Positions 8,332 through 16,747 of a DNA stretch of 34,721 nt are shown piece by piece. The notes beneath the pieces were generated by a model that did no database searches, was not told where the DNA came from, and saw only the letters and a program-made list of their open reading frames with translations. How positions within the stretch are numbered: position 1 is the first letter of the stretch; the number at the start of each line of letters is the position of its first letter. The DNA is from Stagnihabitans sp039932095 (lineage in GTDB: Bacteria > Pseudomonadota > Alphaproteobacteria > Rhodobacterales > Rhodobacteraceae): assembly GCA_039932095.1 (NCBI GenBank), contig JBDTQR010000017.1, positions 1-34,721 of the forward strand. The letters run 5' to 3'. The translations under genes were made by a program, and so were the position numbers.

Positions 8332-8360
8332 TTGGCGCACAGCGCTGGACGGCCTAATTG
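8332..8360 (+). promoter_or_regulatory. possible promoter before the solute-binding protein gene
   Basis: TTGGCG (8332-8337), a 17-base spacer and TAATTG (8355-8360) fit a modest housekeeping promoter in the 132-base gap after the kinase gene, 37 bases before the ATG at 8398. Confidence 0.3.
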
Positions 8361-8397
8361 TGCTTGCCATGGGCCCGGGTCATGCCAAGAGGTGCTG

Positions 8398-9423
8398 ATG
8401 AAACGTCGTGCATTCATCGTTGTGGCCGTGATCGTCGGATTGATCGCTGTGCTGTCTGCTATCGGCCAGCCCACTAGCCCAGCCGTGACATTGTCGATCA
8501 TTGCAGGGTCGGAAAACGACACCCTCGAACCGCTGATGATGGCTTGGGCCTCCAGGAACAATGTCTCGCTCTCGATAACCTATGAAGGTTCGGTCGACAT
8601 CTCGCGTGAGTTGGAAAAGGGTACCCTCGGGCCGTTCGATGCCGTGTGGCCCGCCAACTCACTGTGGATCGCTTTGGGCGATACTCAGAAGGTCGTCAAA
8701 GACACCCAATCCATTCTGCGCTCTCCGGTGGTTTTGGGCCTCAAGAAACCCATCGCCGAGAAACTCGGCTGGATCGGTCGAAAGGACATCACCATCCAGA
8801 TGATCACCGAGGCAGCCACCGGCAACGAATTCCGTCTGGCGATGACGTCTGCCACCAAGTCCAACTCTGGTGCGTCGTCCTATTTCGGCTTTCTCTCTGC
8901 ACTTGCTGGCAGCCCGGAAGTGTTGACCATGGGCGATCTGGCCGACCCGCAGGTGCTGGACGGCGTGCGCAAACTGTGGGCAGAGGTCGACCGCTCCTCC
9001 GGTTCGTCAGGCTGGCTCAAGGATGCACTGGTTGCCAATCCCGCCGCCTATGATGCGATGTTCAACTACGAAGCGACGGTGTTGGAAACCAATCAGGCCC
9101 TCGTCGCCGAAGGTCAGCCGCCGCTTTACATCATCTATCCCGCCAACGGCCTGTCCGGTGCCGACAGCCCTCTGGGCCTCATCGACAGGGGCGACACCGA
9201 CAAGGAGGCCGCCTTCTTGCAGCTGCAGGCCTACCTGCTGTCTACCGAAACCCAGAAAACCCTGTCCGACCTTGGCCGCCGCTCCGGTCTGAGCGGGATG
9301 ACGGCCCACAACCCCAAACCGGAGATCTGGCGCGCCGAATGGGGCGCTGATCCGAACCGCGACATTGCCCCGGTGTCCACGCCCGGATCCGATGTTATTG
9401 CCGAGGCGTTGACGCTGTACTAG
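8398..9423 (+). CDS. membrane-anchored extracellular solute-binding domain protein
   Basis: 341 residues. One hydrophobic N-terminal segment (about residues 5-23) has no clear signal peptidase site, so it is probably an uncleaved anchor that places the rest in the periplasm. The body looks like a type 2 periplasmic binding domain of the kind fused to von Willebrand A domains in other bacteria (AMTSATKSNSGASSYFGF, LFNYEATVLE-like segment, and PLYIIYPANG), but the VWA half is absent. The ATG at 8398 has AAGAGGTG upstream (8387-8394). No permease or ATPase gene is adjacent, so a sensor or binding role is more likely than uptake with local partners. It follows the sugar operon after 132 bases and is convergent with gspK. 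Confidence 0.65.
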   Translation: MKRRAFIVVAVIVGLIAVLSAIGQPTSPAVTLSIIAGSENDTLEPLMMAWASRNNVSLSITYEGSVDISRELEKGTLGPFDAVWPANSLWIALGDTQKVVKDTQSILRSPVVLGLKKPIAEKLGWIGRKDITIQMITEAATGNEFRLAMTSATKSNSGASSYFGFLSALAGSPEVLTMGDLADPQVLDGVRKLWAEVDRSSGSSGWLKDALVANPAAYDAMFNYEATVLETNQALVAEGQPPLYIIYPANGLSGADSPLGLIDRGDTDKEAAFLQLQAYLLSTETQKTLSDLGRRSGLSGMTAHNPKPEIWRAEWGADPNRDIAPVSTPGSDVIAEALTLY

Positions 9424-9492
9424 ACCGCTTTACGCAAACCCTCGCTGACGCCATTTTCGGCGCGATGGCGGCAGATTCCAGGCCGAAACCGG

Positions 9493-10329
9493 CTAGGCCG
9501 CCCCCAGCCGACGTGCGGCAATCACGGCGTGAGGCTTACCGTAGGTGTCTGTCCAGCGGTGGATCAAGGCCACCGCCTCCACCCGCGCCTGACCGACAGT
9601 TGCCACCACATGCAGCCCGTAAAAGTCAGACCGCAGCACCAGACCACTTGGCAGGATCACCGCCATTTCCTTCAGCACGTCTGGGGTGATCAGGTCCACC
9701 GCCCGCCGGTCCACCAGGCGCTTGGTCAACACCGGGTTGCGCAATATGGCGGCCAGCACCGGTTCCGAAGCGGTGTTCACGTTGATCGGTCGCTCGGACA
9801 CCGGATCGCAAGTCACGAAGGGTTGCAATGCGGCAATCTCCTCGGCACTCAACCCCGCGAGTGGCCCCAGATCGCCGATCTGCAACAGCATCCGCCCCCC
9901 GGCCAAAGCCGCTGCAATTCGCGCCGCAACTTCGGGCGGCAACGCCGCTGCTGCCACGATGTCCCCCAGCACCTGCCGCGCTGCAGGGGTGCTTTCAGTC
10001 AAATCGTTCAGGTTGAACCGCGCCGCCTCGTCCCAGATCTCCAGCGTGAAAGTGCCAAGCGACACGCTGGCCTCCTCCTGCGCCACCCGGGTCCACGGTT
10101 CCCCCGGCCCGTCAGCCAAAGGCCCAGTCAGCAGGTCCTGCGCCAGGGCCGACAACGCGCTATCCTCACCCGCAGCCATCAGCGCCTGCGCCTGCGCCGC
10201 GTCAAGGTCCCGTCCGGTGGCCCGCGTCGCCTGCTCGGACCGCGTCGTCATCGCGACGATCACCGTGACGCACAGCGCCATCACCACCAGTATGGTGACC
10301 AGAACCACCCCGCGGTCCCGCCGTCTCAT
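9493..10329 (-). CDS. gspK: type II secretion minor pseudopilin GspK
   Basis: 278 residues. A short basic leader ends at Gly7 and is followed by a hydrophobic helix (VVLVTILVVMALCVTVIVAM). The mature position 5 is Thr instead of Glu, as is typical of GspK, which caps the pseudopilus tip with GspI and GspJ. The large globular part contains the helix-hairpin-helix-like region ending in RPINVNTASEPVLAAIL, a hallmark of GspK. It is somewhat shorter than many family members. The start overlaps the gspJ stop by four bases (ATGA). It is the last gene of the minus-strand arm. Confidence 0.9.
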   Translation of the reverse strand: MRRRDRGVVLVTILVVMALCVTVIVAMTTRSEQATRATGRDLDAAQAQALMAAGEDSALSALAQDLLTGPLADGPGEPWTRVAQEEASVSLGTFTLEIWDEAARFNLNDLTESTPAARQVLGDIVAAAALPPEVAARIAAALAGGRMLLQIGDLGPLAGLSAEEIAALQPFVTCDPVSERPINVNTASEPVLAAILRNPVLTKRLVDRRAVDLITPDVLKEMAVILPSGLVLRSDFYGLHVVATVGQARVEAVALIHRWTDTYGKPHAVIAARRLGAA

Positions 10330-10874
10330 TCCAGCACCGGGTCAAAGACGTCCTGCGGCAGCACGAAGACCCGCCGCAGGGTCTCGCCCGCCGCCAGGGT
10401 CAGGACCATTTCAACCCCGTCCACCTCTGGCCCCGGCACAGCTGCCTGCCAATCCAGCCCCGCCGCATGGAACCGCCAGACTATTCCGGCGACCCCGGTC
10501 GTCACCACTTGCCGCACCGGCGCGGCCGATGCCGGCCCAATCTCGCGCCACAGCGAACCCTCGGCCAGACGGTACGCCACCACCAGACCCTCCACCCCGC
10601 CGAGCATCCGGCCGCGCCGCAGAAAACTGATGCCGTCGGGCTGCAACTGCAACGTCCCCGGCACGGCCTGCACCGTGTCAATCGCCATGATCTGCATCAC
10701 CCGCTGCACCTCACCCAGCCGCTCCAGTCGCGCAGTGGCGATCCGGTCGCTGCGCAGCGTCTGGTCCAGCATCGCGAAAGCCGCGACCCCGATCACCGCG
10801 AACACCATCAGCGCCACCAGCACCTCGACCAGCGTCAGACCTGACAACGTGTCGCGGCGCAGGCACTTTGTCAT
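10326..10874 (-). CDS. gspJ: type II secretion minor pseudopilin GspJ
   Basis: 182 residues. The prepilin leader ends at Gly12 and the mature protein begins LTLVEVLVAL, with Glu at mature position 5, the signal for cleavage and methylation by GspO. The C-terminal globular domain includes the WRFHAAG and VEMVLTL strands. GspJ forms the pseudopilus tip with GspI and GspK. The start overlaps the stop of the preceding binding-protein gene by four bases, so translation is coupled. Confidence 0.9.
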   Translation of the reverse strand: MTKCLRRDTLSGLTLVEVLVALMVFAVIGVAAFAMLDQTLRSDRIATARLERLGEVQRVMQIMAIDTVQAVPGTLQLQPDGISFLRRGRMLGGVEGLVVAYRLAEGSLWREIGPASAAPVRQVVTTGVAGIVWRFHAAGLDWQAAVPGPEVDGVEMVLTLAAGETLRRVFVLPQDVFDPVLE

Positions 10875-11953
10875 GTATCGCTGACCTCACCCAGGGCCAC
10901 GACCTGACCGCCGTTCAATCCCAGCACCGACAGGTCGCGCTTGCAGCGGCCATCTTCCAGAAACCGGAACTTGCCCAGGGCCCCGACAAAGCCGGCCTTC
11001 CGCAACACCCCTTTGCGCGACATGGATTTGGCCCCGGACAAGGTCAGCGCCGCCACCGCCGCATCAAAGCCCAAGGCCGCGACATAGCCCGGAACCGAAC
11101 CGAACGCCGCCTCGAACCGGTCTGCAAAGGCTTGGAACGTTTCGGGTGGTGGGGCCGCATACCATGCCCCCTCCAGATCGGGATTGGCCAAAGCCTCGGC
11201 ATCCGCACCCAGGCCCCACTGCATCCCGCCCATCATTTGCACGCCCGACCCCTTCAACCCACCAGCAAAGGCTTTCAGCGCCGCACCCCGATCGGGCAAG
11301 AACACCGCTTCCGGCATCACCCCGCCACTCGCCGCGCGCAGCGCCGAGACCAGTCCGCCCGCCGCCGGGTCGCGCATCAAGGTCGCCGACAGATGCATTC
11401 CGCCCGCCACGGCAATCTGCTGTGCGGCAATTGCGGTGGACCTGCCATAAGGCGTATCGGCTGCCACCACCGCCACCCGCTTGGCACCCTGTGCCCGGGC
11501 ATAACTGAACATCGTCGCCACCGACTGCGCCGGTGTCACCCCAAGGATGAACGCGCCGGTCGCGGTCAGGCTCTCATCGTTGGAAAACGTCACCACCGGC
11601 ACCGACCCCGCCGCTTGCAGCACCAACGGCACCTGATCGGCGCGCAACGGCCCAAGGATCAACCGTGCTTGCGCCGCCACCGCCAGTCTGGCTGCCTCTG
11701 CCGCCGTCTCGGCGCCATCGCCCGTGTCAAAGGGTGCCGCCAGTGCCGCGCCCGGCGCCGCCAAAGTCGCGGCTTTCGCCATATCCTTGCCGACAGCCGC
11801 CGCCGTTCCGGTCAGTGGCAACAGCAGAAATGCGCCCTTTGCATCGGTCGCCACCGCTGCACCACCGCCAAAACTGACCCCGCCCGGCCCGCAGGCCGCC
11901 AGCGTCAACAACGACGCGCCGCCCGCCACAAACTGTCTGCGTGCCAGTACCAT
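10871..11953 (-). CDS. periplasmic-binding-protein-like lipoprotein embedded in the T2SS operon
   Basis: 360 residues. A lipobox (LTLAAC, cysteine near residue 24) follows a basic start with an RR pair, indicating a lipoprotein. The body is a type 1 periplasmic binding fold of the Leu/Ile/Val-receptor kind: two Rossmann lobes with AAKAATLAAPG, LILGPLRADQVPLVLQ, VVTFSNDESLT, KRVAVVAADTPYGRS and a late YVAALGFDAAVAALTL. No ABC permease or ATPase is near. The ATG at 11953 is preferred over the GTG just before it because AAGGAG is then five bases away. It lies between gspF and gspJ with an overlapping gspJ start, so it is expressed with the secretion machine. Roles as a periplasmic sensor, a peptidoglycan-synthase activator of the LpoA type, or an assembly factor are guesses. 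Confidence 0.75.
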   Translation of the reverse strand: MVLARRQFVAGGASLLTLAACGPGGVSFGGGAAVATDAKGAFLLLPLTGTAAAVGKDMAKAATLAAPGAALAAPFDTGDGAETAAEAARLAVAAQARLILGPLRADQVPLVLQAAGSVPVVTFSNDESLTATGAFILGVTPAQSVATMFSYARAQGAKRVAVVAADTPYGRSTAIAAQQIAVAGGMHLSATLMRDPAAGGLVSALRAASGGVMPEAVFLPDRGAALKAFAGGLKGSGVQMMGGMQWGLGADAEALANPDLEGAWYAAPPPETFQAFADRFEAAFGSVPGYVAALGFDAAVAALTLSGAKSMSRKGVLRKAGFVGALGKFRFLEDGRCKRDLSVLGLNGGQVVALGEVSDT

Positions 11954-11972
11954 CACCGCTCCTTCACCTCAG

Positions 11973-13166
11973 TCATGGCGATACCAGACTGCTCATCGAC
12001 ACGATCGGCAGCAGGATTGCCAGCACGATCGTCATCACCATGCCACCCATGATCAGCAAGATCCCCGGCTCTACCAAGGCAACCACCGCCTTCACCCAGG
12101 CATCCAGATCGCGTTGCTGGTCGGTCGCCGCATGGTCAAGCGCCTGCCCCAGCCGGCCATTCGCCTCGCCACTCGCCACCATCGCCACCAGCATCGGCGG
12201 AAAGCATCCCGCCGCCTCCATCGCCGGCCGCAAGGCGCTGCCCTGCCGTACCTTCTGCGTCAACTCGACGATCTGCGCCCGGATATACAGGTTCGGCGTC
12301 GCATCACCCGCCGCCTCCAGCGCTGCCACCAGGGGCACCCCGCTTTGCACCAGCGTCGCCAAGGTCCCGGCAAATTGCGCCGCATTCATCCGCTGCACAA
12401 AGCGCCGCGTCGCCCAGTTCTTCGCCATCATCTCATGCAGTTTCTGCCGATTTGCCCCGCGCCGCAACCAAAGCGTCCCACCAAACGCGGCCAAAGCCAG
12501 CACCAGCGCGGCCAAGGGGCCGGACGTGCGAACCCAACCGCTGATCCCGATCAGCAGGCGCGTCACAAACGGCAGCGCCGCACCGCGCGAGGTGAACACC
12601 TTCACGATATCCGGCACGACGAACACCATCAGCATGGTGACGATCCCCAGACTGACCACGCCCAGAAGCGCCGGATACAGCAGCGCCAGCATCACGGTCT
12701 GGCGGTTCCGCGTCCGATTCTCGACAAACTCGGCCAGATGGCCCAGCACCTTGTCCAGCCGCCCCGCTTGTTCCCCCGCCTTCACCGAGGCCCGGTAAAA
12801 CTCCGAGAAACTCGCCGGATGATCCGCCAACGCATCGGCCAGCGACCGCCCCTCGGTCAGCGCAGTACGGATGTTCAGGATCACCGCCGCCACTTTGGCT
12901 GGCTGGCCGCCGGCGATGGTTTGCAAGGCCTCTTCGATCCGCAAACCCGACCCGGTCAGCGTCGACAACTGCCGCGTCACCAGGGTCAGGCTGCGCAACG
13001 ACAATTTGCCACCCCGCGCCTTCGACCCGCCATCCGCTGTCAGTGTCACCAAAGCCAGCCGCCGCTCACGAATTGCGGCCCGCGCTGCTGCCGGATTGGC
13101 GGCCTCCAGCACGCCCGAAGTCAGCTTGCCGCGATGATCCGTCGCCTGATAGCGATAACCCGGCAT
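11973..13166 (-). CDS. gspF: type II secretion inner-membrane platform protein GspF
   Basis: 397 residues, the usual GspF size. Two T2SSF repeats are visible: the first about residues 70-190 (LSTLTGSGLRIEEALQTI ... GEQAGRLDKVLGHLAEF) and the second about 270-390 (LATLVQSGVPLVAALEAA ... GEANGRLGQALDHAA), each ending in long hydrophobic helices such as MLMVFVVPDIVKVF and the final GILLIMGGMVMTIVLAILLPI. GspF is the polytopic core of the platform that works with GspE, L and M. The ATG at 13166 overlaps the gspE stop (TGATG) and has AGGAGG four bases upstream; a TTG one codon earlier is less likely. Confidence 0.93.
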   Translation of the reverse strand: MPGYRYQATDHRGKLTSGVLEAANPAAARAAIRERRLALVTLTADGGSKARGGKLSLRSLTLVTRQLSTLTGSGLRIEEALQTIAGGQPAKVAAVILNIRTALTEGRSLADALADHPASFSEFYRASVKAGEQAGRLDKVLGHLAEFVENRTRNRQTVMLALLYPALLGVVSLGIVTMLMVFVVPDIVKVFTSRGAALPFVTRLLIGISGWVRTSGPLAALVLALAAFGGTLWLRRGANRQKLHEMMAKNWATRRFVQRMNAAQFAGTLATLVQSGVPLVAALEAAGDATPNLYIRAQIVELTQKVRQGSALRPAMEAAGCFPPMLVAMVASGEANGRLGQALDHAATDQQRDLDAWVKAVVALVEPGILLIMGGMVMTIVLAILLPIVSMSSLVSP

Positions 13167-14641
13167 CAAACCTCCTGCGCCACGCGGGCGACTTCTTCGA
13201 CAGTCGTCATCCCCTCGCGGATCAGCCGCGCCCCGTCCTGCAACAGGGACGGACCCTGCCGGCGCGCCTCGGCCACCAGATCAGCCTCTGATGCCCCCTC
13301 ATGGATCAGCGATTGCATCACCCGGTTGATCGCTACCACCTCATAAACCCCGGTGCGACCGGAATAGCCGTTGCCGCCGCACTCGACACAGCCCTCAGCC
13401 CGCCACACCGGTGCCCCGACCTCCAACGCCCCGCCCAGCAAGCGCGCATCCTGCTCGGTTGCATGATCCGCCCGCCGACATTCCGGACACAGGCTGCGCA
13501 CCAGCCGCTGTGCCACCACGCCGGCCAGCATCGGGGCCAGCAGGAACCGCTCCACCCCCATGTCGACCAGCCGCGCCACCGCGCCAATCGCGGTGTTGGT
13601 GTGCAGCGTCGACAGCACAAAATGGCCGGTCATCGCCGCCTCCACCGCCACCTGCGCCGTCTCGCGGTCGCGGATCTCGCCCACCATGATCACATCGGGA
13701 TCCTGGCGCAGGATGGCCCTCAGCCCGCGCGCAAAGGTCAGGTCGGTCCGGGCATTGACCTGAGTCTGCCCGATTCCCTCCAACGCATATTCGATCGGGT
13801 CCTCCACCGTGATGATGTTGACCCCCGGCTTGTTGAGCGCGTCAAGTGCGGCATACAGCGTCGTCGTCTTGCCTGACCCGGTCGGCCCGGTCACCAGCAG
13901 CATGCCGTCCGGCCGCCCCAGCAACCCGGCAAACACCTCGGCATCCCGCGCTGACATCCCCAGCCGCCCCAGACCAAACTGGGCCGAGCCCTTGTCCAAC
14001 AGCCGCATCACCACCCGCTCGCCATGCTGCGACGGCAGGGTCGACACCCGCACATCCACCTCATGCCCGCCGACCCGAAGCGACACCCGGCCATCCTGCG
14101 GCAAGCGCCGCTCGGCAATGTCCAACTGTGCCATGATCTTGATCCGGCTCACCAGCATCGGCGCCAGGGCGCGGCGCGGCGACAGCACCTCGCGCAGCAC
14201 ACCGTCGACCCGAAACCGCACCACCAACCGCTTTTCCAGTGTTTCGATATGGATATCCGATGCCCTTTCTCGGATCGCCTCCAGCAGCAGCGCGTTGATC
14301 AACCGGATCACCGGGCTGTCGTCGCTCTGGTCCAACAGGTCATCCACCACCGCCGCGCTGTCGGCCAGCGACGCCAGATCCCCCGATGCCCCCGCCGCAT
14401 CCGAAGCCTCTGAGGCAGTGTCACGGTACGCCCGCGCCAACCGCTCGGCAAAACCCGCAGCGTCCAAAGCCACCAACCGTGTCGCCGCGCCGGCGACCCG
14501 CAGTACCTCGATCAACGCCTGAGGCGGCGTGGCCGGACTGTAGACACAGACCAACCCGTCCGCCCCGGCCTCCAGTACGACGCTGCGGTCGCGGGCAAAT
14601 CCATAGGGCAGGGCGGGGCGACGTTGCACTAGATCCTTCAC
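13166..14641 (-). CDS. gspE: type II secretion ATPase GspE
   Basis: 491 residues. The cytoplasmic hexameric ATPase drives pseudopilus assembly. The sequence shows an N-terminal domain (1-110), the N2 domain with ASDIHIETLEKRL, Walker A GPTGSGKTTT (252-261), the aspartate box VEDPIEY, Walker B region DPDVIMVGEIRD (314-325), the histidine box STLHTNTA, and a zinc-binding tetracysteine unit (Cys385, Cys388, Cys418, Cys421). The first domain is rather short and has an Ala/Ser/Asp-rich linker (about 75-105). The GTG start overlaps the gspM stop (GTGA), giving translational coupling. Confidence 0.96.
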   Translation of the reverse strand: MKDLVQRRPALPYGFARDRSVVLEAGADGLVCVYSPATPPQALIEVLRVAGAATRLVALDAAGFAERLARAYRDTASEASDAAGASGDLASLADSAAVVDDLLDQSDDSPVIRLINALLLEAIRERASDIHIETLEKRLVVRFRVDGVLREVLSPRRALAPMLVSRIKIMAQLDIAERRLPQDGRVSLRVGGHEVDVRVSTLPSQHGERVVMRLLDKGSAQFGLGRLGMSARDAEVFAGLLGRPDGMLLVTGPTGSGKTTTLYAALDALNKPGVNIITVEDPIEYALEGIGQTQVNARTDLTFARGLRAILRQDPDVIMVGEIRDRETAQVAVEAAMTGHFVLSTLHTNTAIGAVARLVDMGVERFLLAPMLAGVVAQRLVRSLCPECRRADHATEQDARLLGGALEVGAPVWRAEGCVECGGNGYSGRTGVYEVVAINRVMQSLIHEGASEADLVAEARRQGPSLLQDGARLIREGMTTVEEVARVAQEV

Positions 14642-15105
14642 GGCGCCACCTTCACCAATACCAGATCGGCGGACACTGATCCAATCTCACCAGCCCGTCG
14701 TATCGTGGCCGAGGCGACATTGACCCCGCCGTCGCGGTTCAAGCCGTCGATCCACAACAGCAACGTCTCAAACGGCGCGTCCTGCAAGGTCACCGTCGCC
14801 GTATCAGGCTTCGGCGTGTCCAGCCGCAGGATGGACAAGCCCTGGGTCGCCGCCGACTCGGTCACGATCGTCGCAATCGGTCGGATGTCGACCAGGGGTT
14901 TTGCTGTCATCGGCATCATCGCCAGGGCCGTCAGGGTCCGCTCATATCGCAGCAACCGCGCCTCATCTGTCACCTTGTTGTCGCGCAGCGGCTGCCAAAC
15001 GCCAACGATCACCGCCGCCGCCAGGGCCACGACAAATCCGACGCTCAACAGCAACCGCTCTCGCCCGCTCAGACCCGTCCACCAGATGGATACCGTGGGG
15101 AACAT
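14638..15105 (-). CDS. gspM: type II secretion protein GspM
   Basis: 155 residues. One transmembrane helix (about 17-38, LLLSVGFVVALAAAVIVGVW) follows a short cytoplasmic start with WWTGLSGRERLLL, the classic GspM opening. The periplasmic part is a ferredoxin-like domain (QDAPFETLLLWIDGLNRDGGVNVASATIRR). GspM partners GspL in the inner-membrane platform. ATG 15105 overlaps the gspL stop (TGATG); the in-frame TTG one codon before is less likely. Confidence 0.9.
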   Translation of the reverse strand: MFPTVSIWWTGLSGRERLLLSVGFVVALAAAVIVGVWQPLRDNKVTDEARLLRYERTLTALAMMPMTAKPLVDIRPIATIVTESAATQGLSILRLDTPKPDTATVTLQDAPFETLLLWIDGLNRDGGVNVASATIRRAGEIGSVSADLVLVKVAP

Positions 15106-16172
15106 CAACCGGCCCCTCCGGTGATTGCGACCGTGGCCTTGGCCTGCCCGGCCGACATGGTCGAGGCCCCGATATCGCCTTGCAACCCGGCCCCGGCAAG
15201 CACCCCCTCGATGTCCTGTAACCGCGCCAGATCTGGTGCCAGCAGGGTCAGGCTCAACCGCCCCGCCTTGGCGTCATAGGTCATGTCCGTCACCGTCACC
15301 ACGCCAGCCTGTGGTGCCATCGCGGCCATCGCCTGCCCCAACAACGGCAGGAATCCGCCCGCAGACGGATCACTGCCGCCACGCAGTGCCGTCGTGGCTG
15401 CGGCCTCCAGCGAGGTGCCAATCTTTACGCCCCGCTCGGCCAGCAGCGCACGCAACGTTGCTTCTGCCCCATCCGCCGCCACCGATGCGCGATGCGCCTG
15501 CACCGCCATCACCCCGAGATGCCCGACCACACCAAGAGCCAGCACCGCCGCCACCGCGGCGATCCTGCCAGGCCGCCGCCAATCCTGAGTCTGCCCCTCG
15601 GCCAGATCAAACCCGGCCAACTCGGTTTCGGGCGATGCGGGCATCGGCCCAACCGCCATCCGCGCCACCGCAATCCCCTCGGGTGCCAAGCCATGCACCA
15701 GCACCAGATCGGGCTTGCCGGCCTGTTCCCAGATCGCAGCAAATGCCGAATGCTGTGCCGCAAAACCCGTGCCGTCCGGCAACCGCGCCATCACCGTTCC
15801 GGCACGGGTGGCAATCGTCCATTGCCCCGCCACCGGGCGCGGCAGCAGCAGCACATCCGGCACCAGCCGTGCCCCGGACACCCGGTTCGCCGCCAGAATC
15901 CGCGCCAACCGGTCCTTCGCGACCACCGCCAGAAGATAACCGGCCTCGCCGCCTTCACCCTGAACCTTTGGTCCGAGGATGACCTGCACCTCTTCCAGCG
16001 GTTGGGCAATGAACGGCTCGGCGGCATATAGTGCGGCCGCCCGGCGCTGCGCCGCAGGCAGCGGCGGCAAGGTCACCCGCAGGATCGTCACCGCTTCAGA
16101 GGCGACCGATACCACTCGACGTGGCGAGAATCCGCCACTTGCCCCGCCCACGGTCTTCCGCAACGATCCCAC
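15105..16172 (-). CDS. gspL: type II secretion protein GspL
   Basis: 355 residues. A cytoplasmic actin-like half (1-215) with LPPLPAAQRRAAALYAAEPFI and EVQVILGP is followed by one membrane helix (about 222-242, IAAVAAVLALGVVGHLGVMAV) and a periplasmic ferredoxin-like domain with the typical DMTYDAKAGRLSLTLLAPDL. GspL anchors GspE to the membrane. The GTG at 16172 is chosen because AGAGGA lies nine bases upstream. It is the first gene of the minus arm and its ECF-type promoter ends 30 bases before the start. Confidence 0.9.
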   Translation of the reverse strand: MGSLRKTVGGASGGFSPRRVVSVASEAVTILRVTLPPLPAAQRRAAALYAAEPFIAQPLEEVQVILGPKVQGEGGEAGYLLAVVAKDRLARILAANRVSGARLVPDVLLLPRPVAGQWTIATRAGTVMARLPDGTGFAAQHSAFAAIWEQAGKPDLVLVHGLAPEGIAVARMAVGPMPASPETELAGFDLAEGQTQDWRRPGRIAAVAAVLALGVVGHLGVMAVQAHRASVAADGAEATLRALLAERGVKIGTSLEAAATTALRGGSDPSAGGFLPLLGQAMAAMAPQAGVVTVTDMTYDAKAGRLSLTLLAPDLARLQDIEGVLAGAGLQGDIGASTMSAGQAKATVAITGGAG

Positions 16173-16202
16173 CAGTTGTCTTCCTCTACGACTTATCTGT
16201 GA

Positions 16203-16229
16203 TACGACCTGAAACTCTGTAAGGTTTCA
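16203..16229 (-). promoter_or_regulatory. ECF-type promoter for the gspLMEF-JK arm
   Basis: Read on the minus strand, TGAAAC occupies 16229-16224 and CGTA 16206-16203, with exactly 17 bases between. The pattern matches known ECF sigma promoters (AAC-containing -35, CGT-containing -10). It overlaps the equivalent plus-strand site, making a back-to-back pair. Confidence 0.65.
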
Positions 16230-16236
16230 ATTCGTA
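16210..16236 (+). promoter_or_regulatory. ECF-type promoter for the gspGHICD arm
   Basis: TGAAAC (16210-16215), 17 bases, CGTA (16233-16236), then 39 bases to the gspG ATG. Same pattern and spacing as the sites at 16203 (minus), 20332 and 23138. It shares most of its length with the divergent site, so polymerases for the two arms would compete or cooperate. Confidence 0.65.
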
Positions 16237-16275
16237 ACCACAATGAACCAAAAACACTGCAAGGGGATGAGGATA

Positions 16276-16746
16276 ATGTTGGTGCCAGCAATCAGACGGC
16301 GCAAATCAGCCCGCAGGCAGGGCGATGCCGGTGTCACCCTCATCGAAATGATGGTCGTGCTGGTCATCATTGCCATCATCGCCGCCATCATCGTGCCCAA
16401 TGTCATCGGCCGGCCCGATGAAGCCCGGGTGACGGTCGCCCGTTCTGATATCCGCACCCTCGCCGCCTCGCTTGAACTCTACCGCCTCGACGCCCGCAAT
16501 TACCCCACGACCGAGCAGGGTCTTGACGCCCTGGTCCACCGTCCGACGCTGGAGCCCATCCCGCAGACCTGGGCCACCGGTGGCTATCTTGGAAACCTGC
16601 CCAACGACCCCTGGGGCAATCCCTATATCTATGTCTCGCCGGGTGAAACCGGCCCGTTTGACCTGACTTCCTATGGTGCCGACGGCCGGCCCGGCGGTGA
16701 CGGCATCGACGCCGACATCACCAACGCCCCGCCGGTGGGCAGCTGA
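16276..16746 (+). CDS. gspG: type II secretion major pseudopilin GspG
   Basis: 156 residues. A basic leader ends at Gly19 and the mature protein starts VTLIEMMVVLVIIAIIAAII, with Glu at mature position 5. The C-terminal region has the GspG signature: YPTTEQGLDAL, WGNPYIY and the calcium loop around SYGADGRPGGDGIDADI. GspG is the main subunit of the pseudopilus. Three in-frame ATGs exist at 16243, 16267 and 16276; the last is chosen because AAGGGG (16261-16266) lies nine bases upstream. It opens the plus-strand arm and is followed closely by gspH. Confidence 0.95.
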   Translation: MLVPAIRRRKSARRQGDAGVTLIEMMVVLVIIAIIAAIIVPNVIGRPDEARVTVARSDIRTLAASLELYRLDARNYPTTEQGLDALVHRPTLEPIPQTWATGGYLGNLPNDPWGNPYIYVSPGETGPFDLTSYGADGRPGGDGIDADITNAPPVGS

Positions 16747-16747
16747 C

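Noticed and set aside
9449..9470. CGCCAT and ATGGCG inverted repeat between the binding-protein gene and gspK, as a bidirectional terminator.
   Set aside because: Six-bp stem with a ten-base loop and no T-run on either strand; too weak to call.
11724..13346. A long plus-strand frame over gspF.
   Set aside because: It is rich in His, Gln and Arg, typical of antisense shadows of GC-rich genes, and overlaps a recognised GspF.
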